From: Tritrichomonas foetus
Taxonomy: Eukaryota; Parabasalia; Tritrichomonadida; Tritrichomonadidae
Assembly: GCA_001839685.1 (NCBI GenBank)
Contig: MLAK01000074.1
Coordinates: 1-12,067, forward strand
Length of the DNA: 12,067 nucleotides
Direction of reading: 5' to 3'
Shown here: positions 1 to 7,468 of the stretch, piece by piece
Layout: each line of letters starts with the position of its first letter
How positions within the stretch are numbered: the first letter of the stretch is position 1
Position numbers and translations under genes: made by a program
Notes under the pieces: model-generated
Databases searched by the model: none
Told to the model about the DNA's origin: nothing
Seen by the model: the letters and a program-made list of their open reading frames with translations, nothing else

Positions 1-39
1 AGTTGGGATAAATTGAGCGAAGCGCAATTTATCACAACT
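1..39. repeat. Near-perfect palindrome with GCGAAGC tip
   Basis: Bases 1-15 are the reverse complement of bases 25-39 at 14 of 15 positions. The 9-nt centre (16-24) itself contains GCGAAGC, so two more G-C pairs can close over a GAA triloop after one mismatch. The structure could form in DNA as a cruciform or in RNA as a hairpin. It touches the left edge, so it may be the end of a longer element. It could be a dispersed palindromic repeat or a transposon end; copy number cannot be judged from one window. Confidence 0.75.
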
Positions 40-307
40 GTATACTCTACTCTTTCAGGTACTGTTTAAAGTTATCAAAAAGTTCGCCTTGTCGAAAGAT
101 GAAAATGAATAATTCGAAAATATGTGCCTCTTTGAGTGCAAATAATTTGAATTTTAGAAAATAATGGAATGCCAAAAAATCAATCCAGTTAACTATATAT
201 ATTGTTAACAAACCATCGTTATGAAAAAGTTGCATTAATCATTAAATTATGTTATTAACTGGTCGATTTTCTTAAAGAAAACGTCTCGATCCTATCGTCG
301 CAATTTA
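40..307. other. Intergenic, no gene recognised
   Basis: AT-rich stretch between the left-edge palindrome and the CHD gene. The longest frame is about 62 codons on the minus strand (47-235). It is rich in Phe, Leu and Ile, resembles no family I know, and has no convincing start context, so I regard it as chance. The stretch must hold any upstream control of the CHD gene, but I see no clear element other than the initiator-like site at its end. Confidence 0.5.
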
Positions 308-312
308 TCATA
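308..312 (+). promoter_or_regulatory. Initiator-like TCATA overlapping CHD start codon
   Basis: TCATA fits the trichomonad initiator core TCA(+1)Y(T/A). The predicted first transcribed base is A310, which would leave only a 2-nt leader before the ATG at 312. That is shorter than the usual leaders, so translation might instead begin at Met23 (378). This site is weaker than the TCATTT sites of the other genes. Confidence 0.4.
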
Positions 313-3300
313 TGAAAAGGAAGAAGCAGACAAGACCCAAGAAAGCTGTGGTTTATACCGACTCTTCATCATCGGAGATGGAAGAAGAAGAGGTCCCAGA
401 CGATTTTGGGGATACTTCGACATCGTCAAATTCGAGTAGCGATAATTCCGACTTAGAAGACAAAGAACAAGGTGACAACGTTGACGAATCCAATGAAAAT
501 TTCCCAATCGACGTGCAACAAAAGCCGCAAAAAGAGATTCCACTTATTCAAGAAATTCTCGGTGTCAAAGAGACGGACGACTCAAACGATTATTCAGAAA
601 ATGAATCAAGTGATAACCGGCTGTATTACGTTAAATGGACTGGAAAAAGTTACATACATTGCAAATATCTACCAAAATCAGAAATTGAGTCAATTTCAGG
701 TGGTTCTGTAGCTTTGAGAAAGTACCAAAATAAGGTCAAAAGAAACGGTTTATCACAATCCCTTTCGATTCCAAGTTTAATGACATTGGATTCATTTGAA
801 GTGAGTGCAAATTGGTATGAAGTTGACAGAATCATTGGTGATACTCTAATGTATGATGATAATAATAGTAATGAATATCATCCAGAAAACATCAATGATA
901 ACTCTCATTCTATTAATAATGAAAACATTCATGAAGATTTTAATGAAAATGAAAATCAAAATGAAAATGAAAACGAAATCCAAAAAAATGAAAAGGGAGA
1001 AATGAAACAGAAATATTATGTTAAGTGGAAAGGACAAGGTTATGAAGAATGCACATGGGAATTAAAAGAAGATATTCCAGATAATTATGCCATTCAAAAA
1101 TACGAAGCAAGAAAAAATCTATTTAATTCGACAAAAATTTCAGACAATAAAAGAAATGTTGATCCTAAATCATTTGAAAAGCTATCAGATCCACTTTCTG
1201 ATAAAGAAGGAAATACTCTTCGTGATTATCAAGTTGACGGTTTTAATTGGCTTCGCTTTTGCTGGTACAACGGAAATAATTCCATACTTGCCGATGAAAT
1301 GGGTCTTGGTAAGACTTTACAAGTAGTCTCAGCATTACATGACATATATATCAATCATAATATTCATGGCCCTTTCTTAGTAATTGCACCATTATCAACT
1401 CTACCACATTGGAAAAATGAATTCGAGCGTTGGACGAAAATGAACGCAATTATTTATCATGGAATTTCAAATGCAAAAGAAATTATCCAACATTATGAAA
1501 TGTTTGAATATGATGAAAATGGCAACCGTGATATGTCAAAGGTTAAATTTGATATTGTAATTACCAATTATGAAACTTTTATGTCTGATTTTGATATGTT
1601 TAATTCTATTGAATGGCATTATTTGGTTTTAGATGAAGGGCATCGTCTAAAAAATCATACAGGTAAGTGTTACAATCTCTTAAAGCAAATTACATATGAA
1701 CACTGTACACTTTTAACCGGAACTCCTGTTCAAAACAATGTTGAAGAACTTTGGTCGCTACTTCACTTTTTACATCCTGATCGTTTTCGTGATCTTTCTT
1801 CATTCATGGAACGTTTTGGAGTTATCGAAGATGCCGAAAAGATCAAGCAACTCCAAGATGTCATTAAACCATACATTCTTCGACGTAAAAAAAGTGATGT
1901 TGATACTTCTATCGCTGAAAAAGAAGAAACAATCATTGAAGTTGAATTAACTCGTGCACAAAAGACTTATTATCGTGCTCTTGTAAGTGATAATGCAAGT
2001 ACTCTTCTTCAACAAATTACTGGTGGTGCTTTACCTTCATTATTAAACTTAATGATGCAATTGAGAAAAGTTTGCAACCATCCATTTCTACTCAAAGGTG
2101 CGGAACAGCAAATTGAAGAACAAACTGCACAAAAATTAAATAAACCAAAAACAGATGAAGAAGTAATGCTTCGTTCTATTGTTGACTCAAGTGGAAAACT
2201 CATTCTAATTGATAAATTATTACCAAAATTGCGTGAAGGTGGCCATAAAGTCCTCATTTTTTCACAAATGGTGAAGGTTTTAGATATTCTTGAAGATTAC
2301 CTTCGTTTAATTGATATAAAGCCTGAAAGAATTGATGGAAGTGTTCCTGAAAATGAGAGACAAAATGCAATCGAAAGATTTGCAACTGATCCAAATGCTT
2401 TTGTTTTCTTGCTTTGTACACGAGCTGGTGGTGTTGGTATTAATTTAACTGCAGCTGATACTGTTATTATCTTTGATAGTGATTGGAATCCACAAAATGA
2501 TATTCAAGCAGAATCACGATGTCATCGAATTGGGCAAAAATCCAAAGTTAAGGTTTACAGACTTGTTACACGTGGAACTTATGAATTCGAAATGCTGAAT
2601 CGAGCTTCAAAGAAACTTGGTTTAGATCATGCAATCCTTGATGGCGGTGACATAAACAATAAACAAAATCCAATGGCTGCAAATGAAATTGAGAAATTGT
2701 TAAGAAGCGGTTTTTACAACATAACTGATGATGATGAAGAAATAGATAAGTTTTGTTCAGCTGATATTGATCAAATTCTAGATAGTCGTTCAATGTCATT
2801 CAAAAGGGAAATTACAGGAACTGACTCTAAATTCTCTAAAGCTGCTTTTGTCGCTGAACAAGATCATCTTGATATTGATTCCAAAGATTTCTGGGCAACA
2901 GTTTTACCCCAAATTCAAACAGTAAAAAATGATGTTTTACCTGAACGAAAATGTAAACAAAAACCTCTCAAGTTTAACGATAATGATGGTGATGATTCTA
3001 ACTCAAAGAAAAGGAGGAGAAACTATGTAGGTAATCCAACACCACGTGGTGTTGCTGCAAAAATCATGCATGACGGTTATAAAGGCAGCTCAATAGAAAA
3101 AGCGTTGATTTTATATGCAGCTAATGAAGAAACACTTGCACCTGAAGATGTCGAAATATTAAAACGTATTCTTGGTGTTGATTCCCTCACTGAGAAATCT
3201 GACGAAGTTTTAAAGGCAGAAAAGCGGTTTTCTCCATCTCTTGAAGAATTCACTGATAAAAAAGTAACACTTTTAAAGCGTACTTTCTTTTTTTACCAAT

Positions 3301-5000
3301 TAAATCAAGTAATGACTTATATTCAAGGACCAATTGAAAACTGGCCTAAAACAGAATCATGCGCATCTCCTCTTGCTGACTATGCTTTAATGTACGGCAT
3401 ATTAACGAATGGTTTAGGACAACAAAACCGTGTAATGGAAGGCATCACATTTGACGCAGTACTACCCCAACTTTCTGATAAAATGATTCAAAGAATAGGT
3501 CATACCATAATCATGTCATTCATAAATGATGCTGGAACGATAGAGCACTTTCCGAAAAAATATAGTGAACCAAACGTTTGGCGGGAAGAGCATAGTGAAC
3601 TGTTTAATCGAAAGAATCTGACGAATGAAGAATTTCAAACACTTTTCCAAACACTCACTTTAACCGGATTTGTCGAAAAAGGAGAAACACCAAAAGTGAA
3701 TTATTTCAAATATGTAAAACCTGATGAAAACAGCAGTGAAGCAAAAACTGATGAAAACCAAGCTAATGATCAAACTGAAGACCAGTCTCAAAACCAACCT
3801 CTAAATCAATGTCAGTCCGAAATTAAAAAAGAAACTGAAAATATAGAAACGAAAAAGGAAATTAAGATAGAGAATGTCAAAATCGAAAATAAAGATGAAA
3901 ACACTACAGACCAAAATGTAGAAAATGAATCAAGTAACACGGAAGATAATATTGATTGGGACTTAATTAGAAGATATTCAGGACTTGACTGTGTATCAGT
4001 TGATGCTATTGCCGAACAAGGAACAATACTCCTCAAATTATCCCGCGATGATCTCGAAAAAGATGAGCAAGAAAGTGTTTGTGAGCGACTAGGAACATTT
4101 GGAAACAAATCCTGGATATCTCGAATGAAATCAACAATCCGAGATATTCATAAAATTCGAAATTTCATGAGAAGAATCACAGACGCTGATCGTGAAAAAG
4201 CTGAAAAAATGAGACAATGGGATTCTGCGCCAGCATGGTGGGGCTCAGAACATGATCTCGCATTAATTCAAGCCATTGCAGATTTCGGATTAATTTATGT
4301 TACTTTGATTTTATCGGATCCTGATCGTCCTTTCTTTAAATATATAGTTGAAACATCATATGAAGACTTCACAAAAGCCTCTGAAGCAGAAATTGTGAAA
4401 TCACGACCACAAAAACCCCGCGATGCTGGTGAATTTTCTTTTCTCTACAACGATAAAAGTCGTTTATTACGTGCCAATGTTGTAATACAATATATCGACT
4501 CACAAATTGAAAAACGTCGAAGATTCGAAACAATAGAAAACAATGTTTCTGATGAGGCACCAATAGAATTAAATACTATTACTGAATTGCCATCATTACC
4601 ACTTGAATTAAGCCCTCAAGTGACGCTTTTAGATTTAGGCACTTTCCTATCCTCCACCGATTCTTATCCAGTCGGCTATAGAGTTAGTCGCTCGTATTTT
4701 TCACTCAAAAACCCGCTAGACAAAACTTGGTATGAAGCATGGACCAAAGTCAATGATGAAGGAATGTTTAGATATGTTGTTAAACATATGTCTGATCCTG
4801 TTACAGAATTTGAAGCACATACTTCTTCAGGTGTCTGGGAAGATGTTATTCGTGAAATTCAAAACGTTCGAGGAAAACTTGGCATGACGAAAAGAAAGTT
4901 TACTTCGGTATCTGGACCATTCATGTATGGATTTTCTACACAAATGGTTACAAATTGCTTCAAGTTGATGAAAAAACAAGCTGAAGAAGAAGGGAAATGA
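312..5000 (+). CDS. CHD class III chromatin remodeller with C-terminal FYRN-FYRC
   Basis: A 1562-aa ATP-dependent nucleosome remodeller, expected in the nucleus. Residues 14-62 are acidic and Ser-rich. Chromodomain 1 spans about 78-140 (LYYVKWTGKSYIHC). Chromodomain 2 spans about 166-268 and is split by an Asn/Glu-rich insert at 181-230; it ends in TWELKEDI, as in CHD7. The SNF2 motor follows: Walker A DEMGLGKT 328-335, IHGPFLVIAPLST 351-363, DEGH 441-444 (DEAH in animal CHDs), LLTGTP 467-472, and RCHRIGQ 736-742. The IHGPF block and the YEM segment near 395 are hallmarks of CHD6-9. KKRRR at 899-903 may be a nuclear signal. SANT-like stretches lie near 1011-1070 and at the WW of 1309-1328, which resembles a CHD7 region. 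FYRN (YPVGYRVSRSYFS, 1452-1464) and FYRC (to about 1550, with MYGFS) close the protein; I know of no animal or yeast CHD with this pair. Start is the first ATG; Met23 is possible. There is no intron, and the stop is TGA at 4998. Confidence 0.95.
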   Translation: MKRKKQTRPKKAVVYTDSSSSEMEEEEVPDDFGDTSTSSNSSSDNSDLEDKEQGDNVDESNENFPIDVQQKPQKEIPLIQEILGVKETDDSNDYSENESSDNRLYYVKWTGKSYIHCKYLPKSEIESISGGSVALRKYQNKVKRNGLSQSLSIPSLMTLDSFEVSANWYEVDRIIGDTLMYDDNNSNEYHPENINDNSHSINNENIHEDFNENENQNENENEIQKNEKGEMKQKYYVKWKGQGYEECTWELKEDIPDNYAIQKYEARKNLFNSTKISDNKRNVDPKSFEKLSDPLSDKEGNTLRDYQVDGFNWLRFCWYNGNNSILADEMGLGKTLQVVSALHDIYINHNIHGPFLVIAPLSTLPHWKNEFERWTKMNAIIYHGISNAKEIIQHYEMFEYDENGNRDMSKVKFDIVITNYETFMSDFDMFNSIEWHYLVLDEGHRLKNHTGKCYNLLKQITYEHCTLLTGTPVQNNVEELWSLLHFLHPDRFRDLSSFMERFGVIEDAEKIKQLQDVIKPYILRRKKSDVDTSIAEKEETIIEVELTRAQKTYYRALVSDNASTLLQQITGGALPSLLNLMMQLRKVCNHPFLLKGAEQQIEEQTAQKLNKPKTDEEVMLRSIVDSSGKLILIDKLLPKLREGGHKVLIFSQMVKVLDILEDYLRLIDIKPERIDGSVPENERQNAIERFATDPNAFVFLLCTRAGGVGINLTAADTVIIFDSDWNPQNDIQAESRCHRIGQKSKVKVYRLVTRGTYEFEMLNRASKKLGLDHAILDGGDINNKQNPMAANEIEKLLRSGFYNITDDDEEIDKFCSADIDQILDSRSMSFKREITGTDSKFSKAAFVAEQDHLDIDSKDFWATVLPQIQTVKNDVLPERKCKQKPLKFNDNDGDDSNSKKRRRNYVGNPTPRGVAAKIMHDGYKGSSIEKALILYAANEETLAPEDVEILKRILGVDSLTEKSDEVLKAEKRFSPSLEEFTDKKVTLLKRTFFFYQLNQVMTYIQGPIENWPKTESCASPLADYALMYGILTNGLGQQNRVMEGITFDAVLPQLSDKMIQRIGHTIIMSFINDAGTIEHFPKKYSEPNVWREEHSELFNRKNLTNEEFQTLFQTLTLTGFVEKGETPKVNYFKYVKPDENSSEAKTDENQANDQTEDQSQNQPLNQCQSEIKKETENIETKKEIKIENVKIENKDENTTDQNVENESSNTEDNIDWDLIRRYSGLDCVSVDAIAEQGTILLKLSRDDLEKDEQESVCERLGTFGNKSWISRMKSTIRDIHKIRNFMRRITDADREKAEKMRQWDSAPAWWGSEHDLALIQAIADFGLIYVTLILSDPDRPFFKYIVETSYEDFTKASEAEIVKSRPQKPRDAGEFSFLYNDKSRLLRANVVIQYIDSQIEKRRRFETIENNVSDEAPIELNTITELPSLPLELSPQVTLLDLGTFLSSTDSYPVGYRVSRSYFSLKNPLDKTWYEAWTKVNDEGMFRYVVKHMSDPVTEFEAHTSSGVWEDVIREIQNVRGKLGMTKRKFTSVSGPFMYGFSTQMVTNCFKLMKKQAEEEGK
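942..992 (+). repeat. ATGAAA-type microsatellite encoding Asn/Glu repeat
   Basis: Imperfect AATGAAAATGAAAATCAA repeats encode the Asn-Glu-rich tract at residues 211-227 of the CHD protein. The tract sits inside the insert that splits chromodomain 2 and is probably variable in length through replication slippage. Confidence 0.7.
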
Positions 5001-5098
5001 TTCTTTTATTTTTTTATATAGATTTTATTTTTAATTTATAACTTATATTAATTTTATCTTTTACTTTTTAATACCAGAAGAGATTACAAGAAGTAAAA

Positions 5099-5479
5099 AT
5101 GATGACGAAAAGGAAACTCACCGATTTCTCATTAGCTAAAGAGAAATATGGATCGCCTGTCATTTTCCGAGAATTAGCTTTTATTCAATCACATTTCACA
5201 AATGTTATGAATAAAAAGACCACTGACTATAATTCCATCAGATTACTTTTAAATGATTGGGATCGTATAAACAAAACTTATGATGTTTGGAGTGATGAAA
5301 ATGAAGAAATTAGAAAATTAATGAGAATTGATGGTCATTTACTTTCAAAAAGGCTGAAATCAATGGGAAGATATGTTACAGCTGATAAAGATATTTACAC
5401 AAATTTAATTATGCTCGCAAGAGTCGCTAATCCACCAAACATAAATCCCAAAGAAATATCAATCGATGATTGTTTTTAA
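5099..5479 (+). CDS. Orphan 126-aa protein, unknown function
   Basis: I do not recognise this family. It is a hydrophilic, probably mostly helical protein of 126 aa (125 from the second Met) without signal peptide, membrane segment or cysteine cluster; its only cysteine is the penultimate residue. A basic N-terminus (MMTKRK) precedes an Arg/Lys and Asp/Glu-rich centre (NDWDRINKTYDVWSDENEE at about 52-70) and ends Asp-Asp-Cys-Phe. An in-frame TAA lies just upstream of Tyr-Gln-Lys codons, so 5099 is the first possible ATG. The gap to the CHD stop is only 98 bp of very AT-rich DNA. No TCAYTW initiator sits before the ATG, unlike the neighbours. A frame this long in such AT-rich DNA is unlikely to be chance, which supports a real gene, but expression is unproven. 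Confidence 0.6.
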   Translation: MMTKRKLTDFSLAKEKYGSPVIFRELAFIQSHFTNVMNKKTTDYNSIRLLLNDWDRINKTYDVWSDENEEIRKLMRIDGHLLSKRLKSMGRYVTADKDIYTNLIMLARVANPPNINPKEISIDDCF

Positions 5480-5845
5480 GGAACTGATTTCACATATAAA
5501 TTTAATTTTGAGCATCAATAAATCATAATAATTTACAATTTTTCCTTATATTTATTAATTAAAGATTTATGAAAAAATATCAGGAATAATCATGCATCTT
5601 TAGAGAATGGGTGATAAAATCATTCTATGAAGAAAAGTGAAAGATCGGATGACATCCTCTCCGTTATATTAAATTGTATGAATAATAGAATATTTTGAAT
5701 ATCATTTTTTCAATAGTTCATTTTGAAAGATAAATAATTCCAATTTGAATTACCTCTGTACGTTAACACCAAATATTTTTGATTCAATGATTGTGAAAAA
5801 ATGATTTGTCCGTTTAAAATTTAAAATTATTGCTTGACATTGATT
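5480..5845. other. Intergenic, no gene recognised
   Basis: About 370 bp of AT-rich DNA between the orphan gene and the phosphatase. It holds several short A/T runs and a weak 6-bp stem, AGAATG with CATTCT near 5605-5627, but no frame of useful length, no RNA gene and no clear repeat. The only functional signal I can support is the initiator at its right end. Confidence 0.5.
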
Positions 5846-5850
5846 TCATT
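5846..5850 (+). promoter_or_regulatory. Initiator TCATT before phosphatase gene
   Basis: TCATT, continuing TTT, matches the trichomonad Inr. Transcription from A5848 would give an 8-nt leader before the ATG at 5856, typical of these protists. Confidence 0.6.
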
Positions 5851-5855
5851 TTGAT

Positions 5856-6908
5856 ATGATGGACAGTGATCTCGACCAATTAATTTACAACGTTTTATTA
5901 ACTCGAATAATGCAAGATCAACCTATCTCAGACTTAGTAAGTATCTCTGATATCGACGATTTAGTATCAACAGCCAAATTAATATTCAACTCTGAACCAA
6001 TGATGCTACGGCTTGATTTCCCCATCCAAGTGGTTGGTGATATTCATGGAAATATTGACGATCTACTTCGAATTTTCGAAAGATGTGGATATCCACCAAA
6101 AACAACTTATTTATTTTTAGGCGATTATGTCGATCGTGGACCAGCAAGTGTTGAAGTCATTCTCTTACTGCTAGCATTAAAATGCAAATATCCAAGTCAT
6201 ATCAATATGCTACGAGGAAATCATGAAACCGCCCCAATTTCCAGGGCTTATGGATTTGCAAATGAATGTGAAAATAAATATAATTCTAAAGTTTTCACAA
6301 AGTTTACAACCGTTTTTTCTGTTCTTCCAATTGCAGCTGTTCTCGAAGACCTCATTTTCTGCGTCCATGGTGGAATCTCACCATCCTTACATGATATAGA
6401 ATTGTTTGAAACCTTGCCAAAACCAAAAGAAATTTACACACACAGCATCTTTTCAGATCTGCTCTGGAGTGACCCCCGAAGTGATGTGGATAGTTTTCAG
6501 GTTAATCAAAGAGGCTGTGGAGTTTACTTTAATGAAGAAAATCTAAGAGACTTCTTACAAAGGAATGGACTCTGCTATCTCTTTAGATCTCATGAGGAAT
6601 GTTATGATGGTTATGAGTGGAATTTCGAAGATGAGCTCTGTCTCACAATTTTCTCTAATTCTGATTACTGCGGACATGGGAATACAGGTGCGGTTATTGG
6701 AATACCTAAAGACTTAGTAATGACAAAAGAATTATTCAAACCATTAACCGAAGAAGAAAAAATCAAAAGAAGAGTGATTTTCCCAGAATGGCTGATGAGT
6801 AAAGTCACTTCACCTCAAGACAAATTACCGATATCATTCATTGAGGCGTCTTCATCACAGCCTGAAGTTGAATTCTTTGATGAAGTTGTTGCAATTACGG
6901 TTCACTAG
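5856..6908 (+). CDS. PP1/PP2A-type Ser/Thr protein phosphatase catalytic subunit
   Basis: A 350-aa PPP-family phosphatase that should remove phosphate from Ser/Thr using two metal ions. The signature motifs are in order: GDIHGN 61-66, GDYVDRG 89-95, GNHE 121-124, HGGISP 171-176 and RSHEE 244-248. The metal ligands D62, H64, D90, N122, H171 and H246 can all be assigned, as can R94 of the active site, so it should be active. Two motifs drift from PP1/PP2A: RAHE/RAHQ is RSHE, and SAPNYC is SNSDYC at 267-272, keeping the Tyr-Cys of the toxin-binding loop. The C-terminal tail from about 295 is divergent, with a basic KIKRR and a Ser-rich end. It resembles the large divergent PPP sets of trichomonads rather than a strict PP1 or PP2A orthologue. 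ATG codons at 5856 and 5859 are adjacent, and the initiator does not choose between them. Confidence 0.93.
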   Translation: MMDSDLDQLIYNVLLTRIMQDQPISDLVSISDIDDLVSTAKLIFNSEPMMLRLDFPIQVVGDIHGNIDDLLRIFERCGYPPKTTYLFLGDYVDRGPASVEVILLLLALKCKYPSHINMLRGNHETAPISRAYGFANECENKYNSKVFTKFTTVFSVLPIAAVLEDLIFCVHGGISPSLHDIELFETLPKPKEIYTHSIFSDLLWSDPRSDVDSFQVNQRGCGVYFNEENLRDFLQRNGLCYLFRSHEECYDGYEWNFEDELCLTIFSNSDYCGHGNTGAVIGIPKDLVMTKELFKPLTEEEKIKRRVIFPEWLMSKVTSPQDKLPISFIEASSSQPEVEFFDEVVAITVH

Positions 6909-7449
6909 AATGAAAAGAATTAATGATATTGTGAAAAGAGTTTTTATTTTAACTCTTTACAACACAAAATATTTTATAGTTTACATGCTAAATTGATTTG
7001 GCATGAACCATGTTTGTTTTTATGAATAAATAAAATTATTTTATGATGAAATTTCACCATTGCATAATTTATCACTATAGTTATATTTCATTTGTTTTCA
7101 GCTAATTAAAATATTATAATTGGCAAATAAAAAAAACTGCATTTTATAAGGAATCGGAAAATTTCTGATCATTAAAAAGGGATGAGGTTATGTTTTGGTC
7201 ATTTCATTAAATTCAAATTTTAAAAACTTCCAGACAGACATGATCGGAAGAACCTTTCTGGTATAGCTTTAGATGATGTGAAAAATATCGGAGAATAATA
7301 AACTACTCAATTTTATGAATTCAATGTCGAAAAAGTTATCTATTCACTTCATCTAAAATATATTTTGAATTTATATCTGCTCGATTTTATTCAATTAGTG
7401 TCCATATAAAAATTCAATTTCCACACATTTTGAATGACGATTTATCATA
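6909..7449. other. Intergenic, no gene recognised
   Basis: About 540 bp of AT-rich DNA between the phosphatase and flavoprotein genes. It starts with a short perfect hairpin (6935-6958). A TCATTTCATT near 7199-7209 looks like an initiator, but the next ATG opens only an 8-codon frame. No other gene or repeat is visible. Confidence 0.5.
6935..6958 (+). other. 8-bp hairpin just after the phosphatase stop
   Basis: AAAGAGTT (6935-6942) pairs exactly with AACTCTTT (6951-6958) across an 8-nt T-rich loop, beginning 27 nt after the stop codon. In the mRNA this would be a 3'-UTR stem-loop. A role in 3'-end formation is only a guess; a hairpin of this size can arise by chance in AT-rich DNA. Confidence 0.35.
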
Positions 7450-7455
7450 TCATTT
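7445..7455 (+). promoter_or_regulatory. Tandem initiators before flavoprotein gene
   Basis: TCATAT (7445-7450) and TCATTT (7450-7455) overlap by one base and both fit the trichomonad Inr. The second gives a 17-nt leader to the ATG at 7469. Both lie downstream of the in-frame ATG at 7430, which would then not be transcribed; this supports the 7469 start. Confidence 0.55.
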
Positions 7456-7468
7456 TTATTGTGGAAAA

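Noticed and set aside
47..235. 62-codon minus-strand frame before the CHD gene
   Set aside because: Biased Phe/Leu/Ile composition, no family resemblance and no initiator context; chance frame in AT-rich DNA.
3812..4108. 98-codon Ser/Phe-rich frame antisense to the CHD gene
   Set aside because: It mirrors the Glu/Lys/Asn-rich linker of the CHD protein on the other strand; no independent coding signal.
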